From NCBI GenBank assembly GCA_030704615.1, contig JAKLZA010000279.1, forward strand, positions 1-48,000: a stretch of 48,000 nucleotides of DNA, read 5' to 3'. Under the pieces are notes generated by a model that worked only from the letters and a program-made list of their open reading frames with translations, was not told the DNA's origin and made no database searches. Below are positions 31,338-43,284 of this stretch, piece by piece. Made by a program: the position numbers and the translations under genes. Position 1 is the stretch's first letter. Each line of letters begins with the position of its first letter. This DNA is from Takakia lepidozioides. Taxonomy: Eukaryota > Streptophyta > Takakiopsida > Takakiales > Takakiaceae.

Positions 31338-33763
31338 ATGAAGTGCAAGGACAGGTGTCAAAAAGAAAGAGGACAAGAACGGCCGTCAAAAGGGATGAAA
31401 GGCGGGCCCATTAATGAATACGGAAAAAGGGAAACGAACGAACGGCAAGTACAGAAAACTGAATTCATGTCGCATGTGTGATCCTAGTGGACTATCCAAC
31501 AGGGAAAGTCCACTAAAGAAGATAAAAGTTAAAATCCAGTCACAGCGGATACAGCCAATAGAAAACCAGAGAAATGATCAAGAAAATGGAGGGAAATTGA
31601 GCGCAAGAGGCGGCGTCGTTCTGAGTAACGGGCGTCTCGACAGGACAGGCCATAAATGCTATAACTTGGAAACTATGGAGGAACTAACAGACTATACGCG
31701 CAATATTACTTACGCAATGGCAGACACGAAACGAAGAGCAGAGCTTTTCTCTTGAACAATGCTTGCAAGCCCCGCAGGCTTACAAGAGATTACCCATAGC
31801 TTTCTGCGGCAACCATACGTTTCTGCTTTGTGCACTACAGGCATTCCTGCAGTTGTTACAGCCAAAGCAGTTCTGTGAGTCTAAGATGAAGAGAGTGAGA
31901 GGAATGGAGGAAATCAGGGTGAAGAGCACCACAATTCTGCAGAAACAAACGATGGCTACCCCACAGGATAAAGATACTGAGGAGCTGAGATTGGAAGGAT
32001 TGCAAAGCATGGATTGGACACTACACCATAGACAGTACATGTTACAATTTTTGCAGAACTTTGAGCCAAAGACAGGAACAACAACGGTGAAGGGAGTTGA
32101 ATTAATGATTACTCCCCTATACCTCCAGCAATTGTTTCGATTGCCAGCAGGTCATGTGTATGTGGAGGAACACAGGGAAAGACTGCAAATAGGGGATTTA
32201 TTCCAAGAAGGGAGTTTCTTTAAAACTCAGGGTTATGCTTGTACCAAAGCTGTGTACCCAGGGTTAAAAGACATAGGCCAAGTATTGAACGTTCTGATTG
32301 CCCTGAAACAGAACCAACAATATTTGAGCAGATCCTTCACAGAGGAAATCCTCAAAGGCTTGAAGGGACAAGAGGTACATGGGCGGACATAATGTACAAC
32401 GCACTGGTAGAGGAGATGAAAAGATTACAAGGTACTACCGCAAAATCTCCTATCATAGTGTCTGGCCCAATCATTGCTCAAATAATCCTTATTCTGCATA
32501 CTTAATGCACAAGAAAGGAAGGAAATGGGAGTGTTTGAGCCAGAAACAACTGCAATGGAAGAGCAAGGCTCTTCACACAGTGAGGGTGGACTAGCAGCAC
32601 AACCCGAGACTAAGAGGCAGAGAAGGGGAAAGACTGTAGTGGCGGATCCACTGGCTTCACGGATTCCGCATGATAATGTTTCCCAAGCTCATGACCAGGA
32701 AGGGGCACAGCAGCACAAAAGAATGTTATTACTGGAAGCAGGACCTTCAGAGAGGGAGGAGAAGTTACTTCTGCATCACAACCAACACAGCCACTTGAAC
32801 GACTTGTCACAAGGTCACAAGTTATCCATGCAGCTCAACCCGAAATAATTGATTTGGAAAGTGAAGGGATAGATATTCCAACTACAGAGATAGTGGCAGA
32901 AATAGAGAAAGGGACCTTCTCTATGAATATTCTGGTCTGGTCAAGGAGACAGAAATCCCAGAGGTGCAACAGTTGCCCAAGGAAATCCTGAGGTACATAT
33001 AATGCACACACCTGTGTCGGAGGTACCACAGGCGGAAGGCCATGACACTGTAGCACCGTCATAATGAAGTAGTTCAGGAAGAAAATCCGGTGGGACAATG
33101 GTCTGAATGGTTAGTGAGACATCATACTGTTGAAGATCAGGAGGAACAGCAGCAACCTCACCATGATGACCCTCAACAGGCAATGCTGATGAGTTCCATA
33201 GGCAGGACACTTAATTTGTTGGGGACTTATGTCAAAACCCATGTTCCAATTGAGAGGCCACACGAATTGGCATGCATGGATGGCGATACAATGCGCTACA
33301 TTTACAACTATGCTTGACCAATCAACAAAAGAAATAAACAGTCAAGCGGAAAATGTACGAAGGCAGAAGAAGAGAATGTGGAGCACATGAAGCTCATTGT
33401 CGATATGAAGAATACAATCTGTCGCAATGAAGATACTTTCAAGCAATACAGGCAGATGGAAGCTGAGAAGAGAAATACATCGTGGAGTTGCAACAAACCA
33501 TCGTGGCCAATAGAAATGAAATCGCGGTCAGTAACAAGGCTTCGAAAGCCAATAATCTACTTGCTGCCTATGCGCAATTGGTTGAGCCACAGGCGAAGCG
33601 CATGAAGGCTTTACAACAGCAGTTGGAATTGTAAAGCTAAGAGAGGAGCAAACTCTCAGGGGAACCACAAGCAGCTTGGTGGATAACAGCCTTATGCAGG
33701 TCTGGTTAGCACAAGGGCCAGTAGAGGGCAAAGCCCCACGGAAGCTCACCCAAAGCGAGATGA
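31338..33763 (+). pseudogene. ORF3 of E3, frameshifted with internal deletion
   Basis: Same downstream protein as in E4, broken near 31434, 31699-31730, 31967, 32378, 32497, 32887 and 33058. A deletion of roughly 290 bases at about 33250 removes the central coiled coil. Its left edge matches the E2 deletion (after GTTCCAATT), but the right junction and the filler bases (33251-33280) differ. It shares the 23-base segment near 33464-33486 with E2. A fourth C near 33735 (GCCCCACGG) joins ORF3 and ORF4 in frame here. Confidence 0.7.
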
Positions 33764-35141
33764 ATGAGCTCAGACTGCAGGTGCAGAACATTGCCACAAC
33801 TACTATAGACAATGTCTATAGTAGGATAGCAGAGTTACAAGAGGATGTAGACGGACTCCAGACTCAAGTGGAAGACCTCACTTCAAACATCGACCAAAGA
33901 GTCTATATCCCTCAGGAACAGCTAATGGCTTCTTATTTGCAAGCCAGAACTCTGGCTTTTCAGTCTTCACAGGAGGTGCAGGAGATGCCAATGGTACAGG
34001 AACCAGTACCACCACCACCACAACAGGTCAGTGTACCAGTAGCTGAACCTGTGGTTACTACAACCACACCACAGCCACCACAGCCGGAGGTATGGGGCAA
34101 TGCAGCTTTTAACCCACCTAAAACTCCAGCTGCCAGGGAGTACAGTAGGGCTATGATTATGCCCTTCAACCAAATTCCCATCATGTTGGATTTGGCTTGG
34201 AAAGAATTTAGTCCTCCGCAGTCATTCGCACATTACTACCAAATCATGCGTATTTGGCTGCCAGTGCAACCAGGACTAAAGTTCTTCCAAACAATCGACA
34301 TATTGAAGATCATCACTTTGCACAATACTGGCACGAGGCAGGTACCAAGGGAATTGGTTGCTTTCCAGGTTGTACATGGACTCATTTATACCAAGACCAA
34401 GGAGATAGCAAGTATTGTCATGGGGTGCGGGCTATACTACGCTGCTTGTTTTCTGATACGTTACCACATTGAGCAACAAAAGATGCAAGCACGCTTTCAA
34501 AGTTACTCCAGTGGAGATCATTGGGTATTACCTTCGGTGCCACCTCATATGTACCTATATGACCCAAAAGTTATGATACAAGGATTCTCAAATTCGTTCA
34601 TGGTTTCAAGCAGCCTGCAACAATTTGTCAACACAGAAATTCGGACTTGATGACATTTTCTATAAGGGACATATCGCATGGAAATACTTGCACGCTGCAC
34701 CAGTAATTGGTACCCCTGGACAGACAAGGAGCTCAGTGTCTACACCAATTTTGCTGTTCAACGGTTTACACCAGGTTGTAAAATGCAAACTTCCAGACAT
34801 GGTAGGACAGCATTGTATGCCCCAGATGATTCCACAAAAAGTTCGAAAATTAAAACCTGAGAGGCGATGAGGATTCTGATACAACTGTTTCTTCACAAAT
34901 TCTTTTGACATGGGAGAAGACTATGCAATTCAGATGGAAGAGAAGAAACAAAGGGGATCTCCTATGCCGGAAAGATTACCTCGATATCAGCCTCCAGAAG
35001 GCCTCACTTATCCAGGTAGTGATCAACCATCTCCATCAACCAGAGACAGACCTCGGGCTCGTACACAGCCCACCACGAAACTCTCAACGTCAACAAGGTG
35101 CTCACTCACAAAGGTTGCTACTCGGAAACAGTAAACCGTGA
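33760..35141 (+). pseudogene. ORF4 of E3, frameshifted, fused in frame to the ORF3 end
   Basis: The frame 33676-34650 begins in the last part of ORF3 and reads through the usual ATGA overlap into ORF4 (QSEMNELRLQVQNI). It then covers the coiled coil, the Pro/Gln-rich linker and part of the globular region. Losses near 34266, 34347 and 34580 scramble the C-terminal half, and the last segment ends at TGA 35139-35141. Whether the fusion or the two-gene form is ancestral cannot be decided from three copies. Confidence 0.65.
33800..33824. repeat. 25-base inverted repeat in ORF4, E3
   Basis: Identical to the repeat at 22100-22124: two 12-base arms and a one-base centre. Confidence 0.75.
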
Positions 35142-35155
35142 GGACACGGCTTTTT

Positions 35156-35168
35156 GAGGGGGAAGGGG
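35156..35168 (+). other. Polypurine tract of E3
   Basis: GAGGGGGAAGGGG, then TAA and the next LTR. Confidence 0.85.
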
Positions 35169-35295
35169 TAATGTTAGAGGACTGTAGGGGACTTAGACAC
35201 TTATACGGGATCTGTAGGGTACCCTTAATTTTTTGCACAGACTGAGACAAACAGGAACCTTAGGGGTGACAGCAGCGCACTGTAGAGGGGGGTTG

Positions 35296-35510
35296 CCACA
35301 CAGCCGACACAGCAGTCACAGTCACAGCCCACACAGTCACAGTCGTCACAGCCCACACAGCCCACACAGCCGTCACAGCCCACACAGCCCGTCACACACA
35401 GCCCACAGCCCAGCCCACACAGCCCGTCACAGTCGTCGCCACAGCCACACAGCCAGTCACAGCCCGACACAGCCAAACACAGCCAGTCACCGCTTGACAC
35501 AGCTGTCACG
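35296..35510. repeat. LTR minisatellite, E3/E4
   Basis: About 215 bases of CACAGCC units with CAC, GT, GAC and GTCGT spacers. Same position in the LTR as the 147-base array upstream and the 334-base array downstream. Confidence 0.88.
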
Positions 35511-35781
35511 ATAATAGGGAACGAAGAGTAGGACAGGGAACGACTGTGGGGAACAACACTGTGAAGGGAACATGTTAGTTCACATACGACGGTTAGAGAG
35601 GGAAACGGTTAGAACCGCGGATAGGAGGATAAAGGGAAAACGGGGAATGATGAGGGATCATTATTCGGGGGACTTCGGAGAGGCGGGAGCGGAGTCGGAG
35701 AGCACGATGAAGGAGGAAAGAGGATTAGTAGATGCTTGTTATATGCAAAGCTGTAGGGATATTGTAGAGAGAATAGAGACA

Positions 35782-35796
35782 ATGGCTTCGGCCTGA
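35782..35796 (+). promoter_or_regulatory. Four-codon upstream ORF (MASA) in the E3/E4 LTR
   Basis: ATGGCTTCGGCCTGA again, here with GAGACAATGGC as context. Two bases upstream are lost but the preferred A at -3 remains. Confidence 0.4.
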
Positions 35797-36004
35797 TACC
35801 TGATAAATCATAATCTGATACTTATACGATACAATCACACTGTGTAGAGAGATCTGAGTGAAGCTGTGGATTGAATGGAGGAGTGAAGGAAACCGATAAT
35901 TGATGAAGCAAACTGATACTTAATTATCAATGGTAAGGTAGCTAAGATGAATGCGGAAAAGGAAACAAATAGGAAACACCCCCATGATACACTAGCTGTA
36001 GGTC

Positions 36005-36696
36005 ATGACTGATTGTTCTGCGCGGGCTGAGTACTTAGAGATTTCCAACTCTTCTATCTTGGAGTTTCCGCCTCGGATAGCGAAGGGATGGGTGAGTAAA
36101 AGCCGCGCGACATTTGGCGACCATACTGGGGACCTGGGACATGAACAACCAGATGTGACAGGCATCTGGTGGGATCATGGTGGGTTGGACCATTAAAATT
36201 TGAAGTGAATCAAATTCCCTGTGGAACGAAGGAAGAAAGATTGTCCAAACAATTCTTTCAAAGGTTCTTGGAATTGCCAGACGGATGTAAAGAAAATATT
36301 CTTAAACGAGTGCATGATGCTGATCCAGAATGGGGTCTGGAGAAAGGAGTGATAAAGATTTATCAGGTAGCCTGTAGAGGAAGAGCACGTTTGGTTACCA
36401 ACATTGTTTATGATAGCGTTGCTATCCATTAAACGAGTAGAGTTTGAAGGCTGGGAAGAAAAAAGGTGAATGTTTATACTCATATGCATGAAGAGCTTGT
36501 ACTGGTAAAGAATTGGATTCCAAAGGATATTTTGTGGATCAAACTCACACCAAGAACAGCTTTTCAGACTTGTTTGCCATATGGTTATATGGTAACGGAG
36601 ACTTCAAGTATAGCCAAGGGTGCATTGAAGCTTGAAAGAAATCCAGGCATATACGAGAGATATTACAGAAGAGAGTTTTGGTTATTGCCACATTAA
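36005..36696 (+). pseudogene. ORF1 of E4, starting inside the LTR, frameshifted
   Basis: As in E3, the frame from ATG 36005 runs through the LTR end and primer site. It stops at 36196 after an extra G near 36183 and missing bases near 36198 (TTAAAATTTG, against TTAAAGAATTTG). The conserved middle (GTKEERLSKQFF to YQVACRGRAR) is open in 36169-36432, and the last part in 36466-36696 ends LLPH, as in E1. Unidentified; no known motif. Confidence 0.45.
36115..36133 (+). other. Primer binding site of E4 (tRNA-Arg-like)
   Basis: TGGCGACCATACTGGGGAC, two bases after the LTR end. Confidence 0.7.
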
Positions 36697-36717
36697 AAGA
36701 AATGAAAGACATGGGAC

Positions 36718-38666
36718 ATGAGTGATGAAAGAGAAGCTAGACGACAAAGATATTCATCAAAAAGAAAGCTATCTGAAAGCTAATTATCCATATCTTTGGG
36801 AGAGAGGAATAGACATAGGGGAATCATCTGGACCTCTCACACCATCAAGATCAAAAGTGCATCACCTATACCGGAAGAACTAGAGTTGGATGCCACTCCT
36901 TCTGTTTTCTTTGCAAGAAAGATTAAGGGAATTGGTACAGGAAGAAGATCAATCACGAGGTGAAAGATCTGAGGTACATCCTTGGATAAAAGACTTGACA
37001 GAAATCTTTGATAAGAGTTGGCATGGAACACCAAAAGCAGGAACTCCAGTTTCTGAAGCAGAAGATGAAGAAGGAGATGAGGATGTGGCAGAGCCAACGG
37101 AGAGTTCAGACTCTCCAACACCATTACAGTTGAGTTACATGAGTGAAGAAGAAACCCAAGGGCAGAACTTGGAGGATGAAAACAGAGAGAAGAAATTGGA
37201 AGAGGAAGAATATGAAGAAGTAGACCCAACAGCTGAGGTTGAGACTACAACCAGGACATCCCAACCCGTTGGACCTGGATCAAGTGGAGCACTTGGATCA
37301 CAGGCCAACGAAGGTGTCGGCTCAGGGGGATCAGGCGGGCTGCCTGGATCTGGCTCTGGGGGGACAGGGAGTGTGGGAAGTAGTGCAACTGAAGCTGGGA
37401 ATACTGTGAATATCGTGGGGCCAGAAGCAGGGAGTGCTCAAGGGCCACCACTTGGTGGAAGATCCACCACAAAAACAACAGGTCCAGAAGGACCAGCACC
37501 AGCAAGGGTGCCAGCACCTGTCAGTGGGCAGAAGGTAGGGCCACAGATGGCGTTACAACCAACACGGGCAAAACCACCCTTTCCAATATATTCAGGAAAA
37601 GGGGATCCCGATGTACACATTAGCCAATTTGAGCACATGTGTATAGTGAACAATGAGAATGGCGATGATGCCAAGATGAGACTGTTTCCTTGTTCACTTA
37701 TCAAGAAAGCAAGTGAATGGTATGCAAGATTCCCTGATAATCATTTTCCTAACCTGGAATGGCTTGAATACAGCATTTCGAAATAGGTTCAGGACAAGTA
37801 AAACTGAGGATGAAGTGTATGGAAGTTTACAACAGCTGAAGCAGAAGAAGCATGAAACTGTTGAAGAGTATATGGAGAAGATGGAATTGATGATGAAAAA
37901 GCTGGCTGCAGTACCAGCACCAACCGGTTTACAGAAGACTTGGTTTGTGAGATGGACTAAGACCAGAGTTGCAGAAGAAAGTGGATATGTTACCCCATAA
38001 TACAGTGGAGGAGGCATTTGAAAACTGCACAACAGAATTGAGCAATGGGAATGCTCAGGAGAGAGAAAAAGGAAGATGAGGACTCTGAAGATGAGTCAGA
38101 TGAAGAAGAAGAGCAAGAACTAAAAAGAGAAAGAGTAAGAGAAAGGAAAAGTTGAAGAGGGATAACTATGAGAAAAGATTGGAGAGAAATCTTGAAGAAA
38201 GTATGCCACAGAGGCTGCAACACATTGGAGGAAGGGTGTATGGGTTGCAAAGTGCCAGAATGAAGGCCATACCACTACAGAATGCCACATGAAGGAGAAA
38301 CACTGTAACTATCTGTAAAATGGATAACCATTCTACTGAGAATTGTTACTACAACAGAAGGACAGCTGCCAAGAGAACCTAGGCAAGTGAGGGTGCATCA
38401 GGTGCAGCCCCAGCCAAGAAGAAAGCAATGATCAGGACCACTATGGTAGGTCTGGTGGTTATAACAATGGCATGGAAGGAGAAGGTAATTCAAGAGGGAA
38501 TTACCAAGGAAATTCCAGAGGCAACTATCAGGGTAATCCAAGGGGGAATTACCAGCCCGGGAATCAGGATTATAGAAATAATCCAAGAACAGACCAAGGG
38601 CGAGGACCCAATGGTGAAGAGCTATGTTACTATTGTAATCAGCCAGGACATCGCAAGGCAGCCTGT
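36718..38666 (+). pseudogene. gag: gag of E4, N-terminal half open, C-terminal half full of indels
   Basis: 36890-37786 is one frame of 298 residues with the acidic region, the Gly/Ser/Pro-rich linker and the beginning of the gag core. From 37745 onward at least ten short insertions (for example near 37746, 37922, 37952, 38024, 38130, 38183, 38243, 38307 and 38370) break the core, the Lys/Glu-rich segment and the first two CCHC knuckles. The first Cys of knuckle one is lost by a local change (TGGGTTGC). The RGNYQGN repeats and the third knuckle (38625-38666) are again intact, in frame 38472-38963. The density of insertions here is unlike the rest of the window. Confidence 0.85.
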
Positions 38667-40180
38667 TCATTCTGGATAAGACACCAGAATGAGATGAGAG
38701 CTCCTGTGAATGAGGGCCCAGTGGTGGCAGCTCACATGGTTAGGCCATGTGTTGTACCAGAAGTAAGTACAATGATAGTAACAAGAAGTAAAGCCAAACT
38801 AATACCTCCAGTAGAAGAGGAAGAAGATGAGACTGGAAGTGGCAATGATATGCCTGAAGATGAAGAGACTTGGAAAGATGAGAAGGAACTGCACAAGGAA
38901 GTGGCAGATACCTATAAGGGAAATGCAAAAGAGTACGGATATTCCTGTGGCAGATTCCTCTGATTCGGATGGAGAAAAAGAGGGGAGTGAGGAAGAAAGG
39001 AAAAAAGAAGATGCAGACATGCAAAGTAATGAAGAGACTTTGGCTGAGTAATATGTCAGACCAAAGCAGAAATTACCATTGGAAATTACCATTGGACAGT
39101 TATTAGCTGTGGCACCTTATTGTAGGCACAGGCTGTATCAAGCAATCAATCGAATTGCCCAAGAGACAGGAAACACAGACCTGAACAGCAAGGTGACCAG
39201 TTATAATGTGAAGCCGGAAGGGCGAGAACCAGTCATGGACTTTGATGATTCTATGCCAGTAATCCAATTGAGAATTGGAAGCACAGAACTAACTGATGTA
39301 CTGATAGATGGTGGTTCTGGAGTAAATATCATGACAGACCAATTAAGGAAGAAGCTTGGTCTAAGTAACATGAAACCAGCCCCATTTACAGTAACAATGG
39401 CAGATCAAAGAAGTGTACAGCCATTGGGATTAATAAGAGGAGTTAAGATACAGATACAGAAAATGATCTTTATGATCACGTAACTGTATTAAAAATGGAT
39501 GAAGTCATGGAGGCTTACTCCTTATTATTGGGACGTCCGTGGCTGAAACAGGCCAGGGTATTCCATGACTGGAATTCTCAGTTACTAACTGTGCATAATG
39601 GGATGCACGAGATACAAATTACCACAAAGAAATCTAGTAGATTACCTGCTACAAGAAGACCTCGAGGAGTCAGAGAGTATGACTGGAGGGGAGGACTGGA
39701 TGAGGAGCAGGAAGCTACCCTATTTGCTGCACACCCAGAGTGGGAGCAGGTTGCAGAGATGCGGCTGGAAAGCCTAAGTTGTTTGAGAGGTATCTGCTGT
39801 GGTGTAGTGACAGCAACACCAACTTGAAGGAAACCAGCATTTACCATCACATTTCTATGAAGAAAGAGAAGGAGAAATAGAAATCCTAGAAGAACCAGCC
39901 ACTGTGAGCTTACAGGATGAAGTGGTGACTGGTTGGACAATCACAGCTGATGAGCAGGTGAGAGAAGTAAATGTGGGAACTCAGGAGGAACCGAGGATGG
40001 TGAAAGTAGGAGCTGATTTGGAGCCGGAATTCTTCGAAGAAGCTAAAAGCTTGTTCATCAAATACAGAGATGTATTTGCTTGGAGCTATGAGGATCTAAA
40101 AGGGATACCACCTGAAGTCTGTCAGCATAAAATTGAACTGGAACCAGGGTCAGTACCAATCAAGCAGGCGAGGTATAGAA
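38667..40180 (+). pseudogene. pro: Protease region of E4, frameshifted
   Basis: The protease active site is intact in frame 39079-39483 (Asp 39307-39309, DGGSG), preceded by a 13-base tandem duplication (AAATTACCATTGG) at about 39068-39093. A base is missing near 39478 (GATCACGTAAC). The second half with LLLGRPWL is in 39495-39827. Changes near 39824 and 39845 separate it from the spacer leading to reverse transcriptase, which is open from 39904. Confidence 0.85.
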
Positions 40181-43100
40181 TGAATCCCAACTACGCACAG
40201 AAGGTTGGAGAAGAGATAAAGAAGTTGGCTGAGGCTAAGTTTATATACCCAATAGAGTATACAACTTGGTTGTCACCCATTGTTATAGTTCCCAAGAAGA
40301 ATGGCAAACTAAGAGTATGTGTGAACTATAAGAAGCTGAATGCTTGTACGAAGAAAGATCCTTTCCCTTTGCCATTCACAGAAGCAGTATTAGACACTGT
40401 GGCAGGCCATGAGATGTACTCATTCATGGATGGCTTCAGTGGTTATAATCAAGTGCAAGTGGCAGAAGAAGACCAAGGGAAAACAGCTTTCATCACAGAC
40501 TGGGGGGCTTATGCATACAAAGTCATGCCCTTTGGACTTTGTAATGCACCAGCGACCTTTCAGAGAGTGATAAGTGAATCTTTTCAAGAGTATCTGGATG
40601 ATTTCATGCAGGTGTTTTTGGATGATTTCAGTGTGTACAGCTCTAAGAATGAGCACTTGCATAAATTGGAGTTATGCCTGGCCAGATGCAGGATGAGAGG
40701 TCTGGGCTTGAACCAGAGAAGTGTACTTTCTGTGTGAACTCAGGGGTGCTTCTGGGACACATTGTGTGTAAGAAGGGACTCCTTGTGGATCCCAGGAAGA
40801 CAGAGTCCATTAAAGCCTCTCCACCACCAGTGAATGTTAAGAGTTTAAGGAGATTCCTTGGGCAAACCAGTTATTACAGAAGATTTGTCAAAAGGTATGC
40901 ACAAATAGCAGCACCATTGAGCAAGCTTCTGAAGAAAGATGCAGTGTTTGCATGGACAGCTGAATGTCAACAGGCGTTTGAGGAACTTACACTGTCAGTA
41001 ACAACTACACCTGTGCTGATTAACCCTCACTGGCATGTAGTATTTCATGTTCACTGCGATGCATCAGGAGAAGCGTTGGGAGCGGTGTTAGCCCAGAATG
41101 TTACAGGGAATATAGATTCACCTGTGTACTATGCTAGCCGGTTGATGAACAGTGCTGAGAGGAACTATAGCACAACGGAAAGAGAAGCATTGGCAATGAT
41201 CTATGCAGTGAAGAAATTCAGGCATTACCTATTGGGAAGAAAGTTTATGTTTTATGTGGATCACCAGGCTCTGATATATCTGGTGAACAAACCTTTGATA
41301 AGTGGAAGGATAGCGAGGTGGTTAATAATCTTGCATGAGTTTGAGTTCGAGGTTATTTACAAGCCTGGCCGTTTGCATCTTGTGGCAGATCATTTGTCAC
41401 GACTAACAACAGGAGAGGCCGCCACAGGAGTGGACGATCAGTTACCTGATGCGAGTTTATTTGTAATGGAGGTGCAAGGAAGTGCAGATGAATGGTTAGA
41501 TTGGCAGTGGCCAATCAGATACTACCTTGCTCATGGTCAGTGCCCACCTAGTTATGGTAAGGAGCAGAGGAAGAGAATCGCTATCAAAGCTTTACCTTAT
41601 ACTATGGTAGGAAGCAGAATGTATAAGTTAGGACCAGATGGGTACTAAAACGATGCTTGTACCACCATGAAGTAAATAAAGTCTTGGAGGAAGTTCATAA
41701 AGGAGTGGCTGGAGGTCATTTTGGAGAAGAGACTACCAGTAGAAAGATACTACTCGCAGGATACTGGTGGCCTACTTTGTTCAAAGATGTACATGAGTAT
41801 TGTCAGAAGTGTGATGAATGTCAGAGGCTAGGACCTTTGCAGAGATCTGGAAGAATGGCCTTGCATCCTACAATGCCTACGGAACCATTTCAGAAATGGG
41901 GACTAGACTTTGTTGGACCAATTAATCCACCATCCAAGAATACACAAAACAGGTACATAATTACAGCCACTGATTATACTACAAAGTGGGTGGAAGCTAA
42001 AGCTTTGAGGGACAACACAGCCAAGTCCACAGCAAGGTTCCTGTACGAGAACATACTTACACGATTTGGATGTCCCTTAGAATTTATCAGTGATCAAGGA
42101 AGTCACTTCATGAATGAGACCATTGAGTTATTGACTAAAGAGTTTATGATTGTGCATAGAAAGAGTACAACATATTACCCACAGGGTAATGGACAGGCAG
42201 AGGCTACCAACAAAATACTATGTACTATCTTGGCTAAGATAGTCAATGCAAACAGAACGGATTGGGATACAAAGCTGCTGACAGCTTTATGGTCATACAG
42301 GACTTCGTATAAAGTCACCACAAAGTATACACCATTCCAATTAGTTTATGGTATGGAAGCCTTACTTCCAGTGGAATTCCTGTTACCTACCATGAGAACG
42401 GAGTGGGGAAAAAGAATGGAATTGCAAGACTCCATCAAGGTCAGGAAACATGAATTATACCATGTGGAAGAAGTACGTGCTGATGCAGCTGATAATATGA
42501 CCAGAATTCAGATGAAGAGAAAGGAACAGTTTGATGAAGGCAAGTTAAAGACTTTTAAGACGGGGGATTTGGTTCTATGGTTGCAGAAGAAAGGAAAGAT
42601 TCAAGCTTCTAAGCTTAAATCACCATGGAAAGGACCTTATGTCATACAAAAGATGTATGATAACAACACAGCCATGTTACAAACCATTAACAAAGAAATG
42701 CTGGGAAGAGTCAATGCAAATAAGTTGAAGGGGTACAGTGGTATCCATGACAAACCCCTGCAGCATGATTTGCATGTTGAACCGCAAGAGCAGTCACGGG
42801 CTGCACCAGTGTTACGAACGGAGTATGGAACACTTGTCGCTAGGCCCAGTATATATGACCGGGGTGGGCAAAACAAACGTGACACAGCCTATCACAGCCC
42901 ATCACGGCGTGACACAGCCTATCACAGCCCATCACGACGTGACACAGCCAATCACAGCCCAGCACGGCGTGACACAGCCTACCACAGCCCGTCACGACGT
43001 GACACAGCCAACCACAACCCAGCAAGGCGCAACACAGCCTATCACAACCTACCGCAGCGTGTCACAGCCTATCACAGCTTACCACAGTGCAACACAGCCT

Positions 43101-43216
43101 ATCACAGCGTAACACAGTATGACACAGCCTGTCACAGCTCAACACAGCCTACTAAAGTTACACGATCCATAGAATCAGTGACAAGTGGACACAAAAAACT
43201 TCAGGAAAATGGCTGA
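40181..43216 (+). pseudogene. pol: Reverse transcriptase, RNase H and integrase of E4
   Basis: 39904-40737 holds the reverse transcriptase lead-in and its catalytic half (FLDD 40615-40626). 40674-41648 holds the thumb region and RNase H (HCDASGEALGAVL, TEREALAMIYA). 41657-43216 is a 519-residue frame with the whole integrase: the HHCC finger, Asp 41906, Asp 42092, Glu 42200 (D,D(35)E), the GPY-type region and the long repeat tail. The two breaks are one-base losses in CCC near 40713 and around 41637-41642. This is the most complete integrase in the window. The VFMDD/VFLDD wording and env-position genes downstream recall the Athila/Tat side of Ty3/gypsy; this placement is inference. Confidence 0.9.
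42880..43151 (+). repeat. Coding minisatellite at the pol 3' end, E4
   Basis: Seven to nine units of a 30-base repeat, in frame with integrase, giving a 10-residue repeat (RDTAYHSPSR and variants RDTANHSPAR, RDTAYHSPSR, RNTAYHNLPQ). The first units are most alike and the last ones degenerate. Because the period is a multiple of three, unit gain or loss keeps the frame. Confidence 0.92.
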
Positions 43217-43284
43217 AGGAAGAAGAAACGGAAATTAATTTAAAAATAGACACGTGGAGGTCAGGGTGCGACACACAGCAGAGA

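Larger units (their letters stand above)
23486..36112 (+). mobile_element. Ty3/gypsy LTR retrotransposon copy E3, both LTRs present
   Basis: This is a full-length copy with two LTRs (867 and 941 bases), both shared with neighbours. The LTRs are nearly identical apart from minisatellite length and the purine-rich block, which suggests recent formation. It carries all genes of the element, each broken by short indels. The integrase and its tail are intact in one frame (29976-31208). Confidence 0.95.
35172..36112 (+). repeat. LTR shared by E3 and E4
   Basis: 941 bases, TGTTAG to GACA. It is longer than the preceding LTR, mainly because of its minisatellite (35296-35510). The twin CGGTTAGA motifs and the TATA-like TTATATGC (about 35738) are present. 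Confidence 0.92.
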
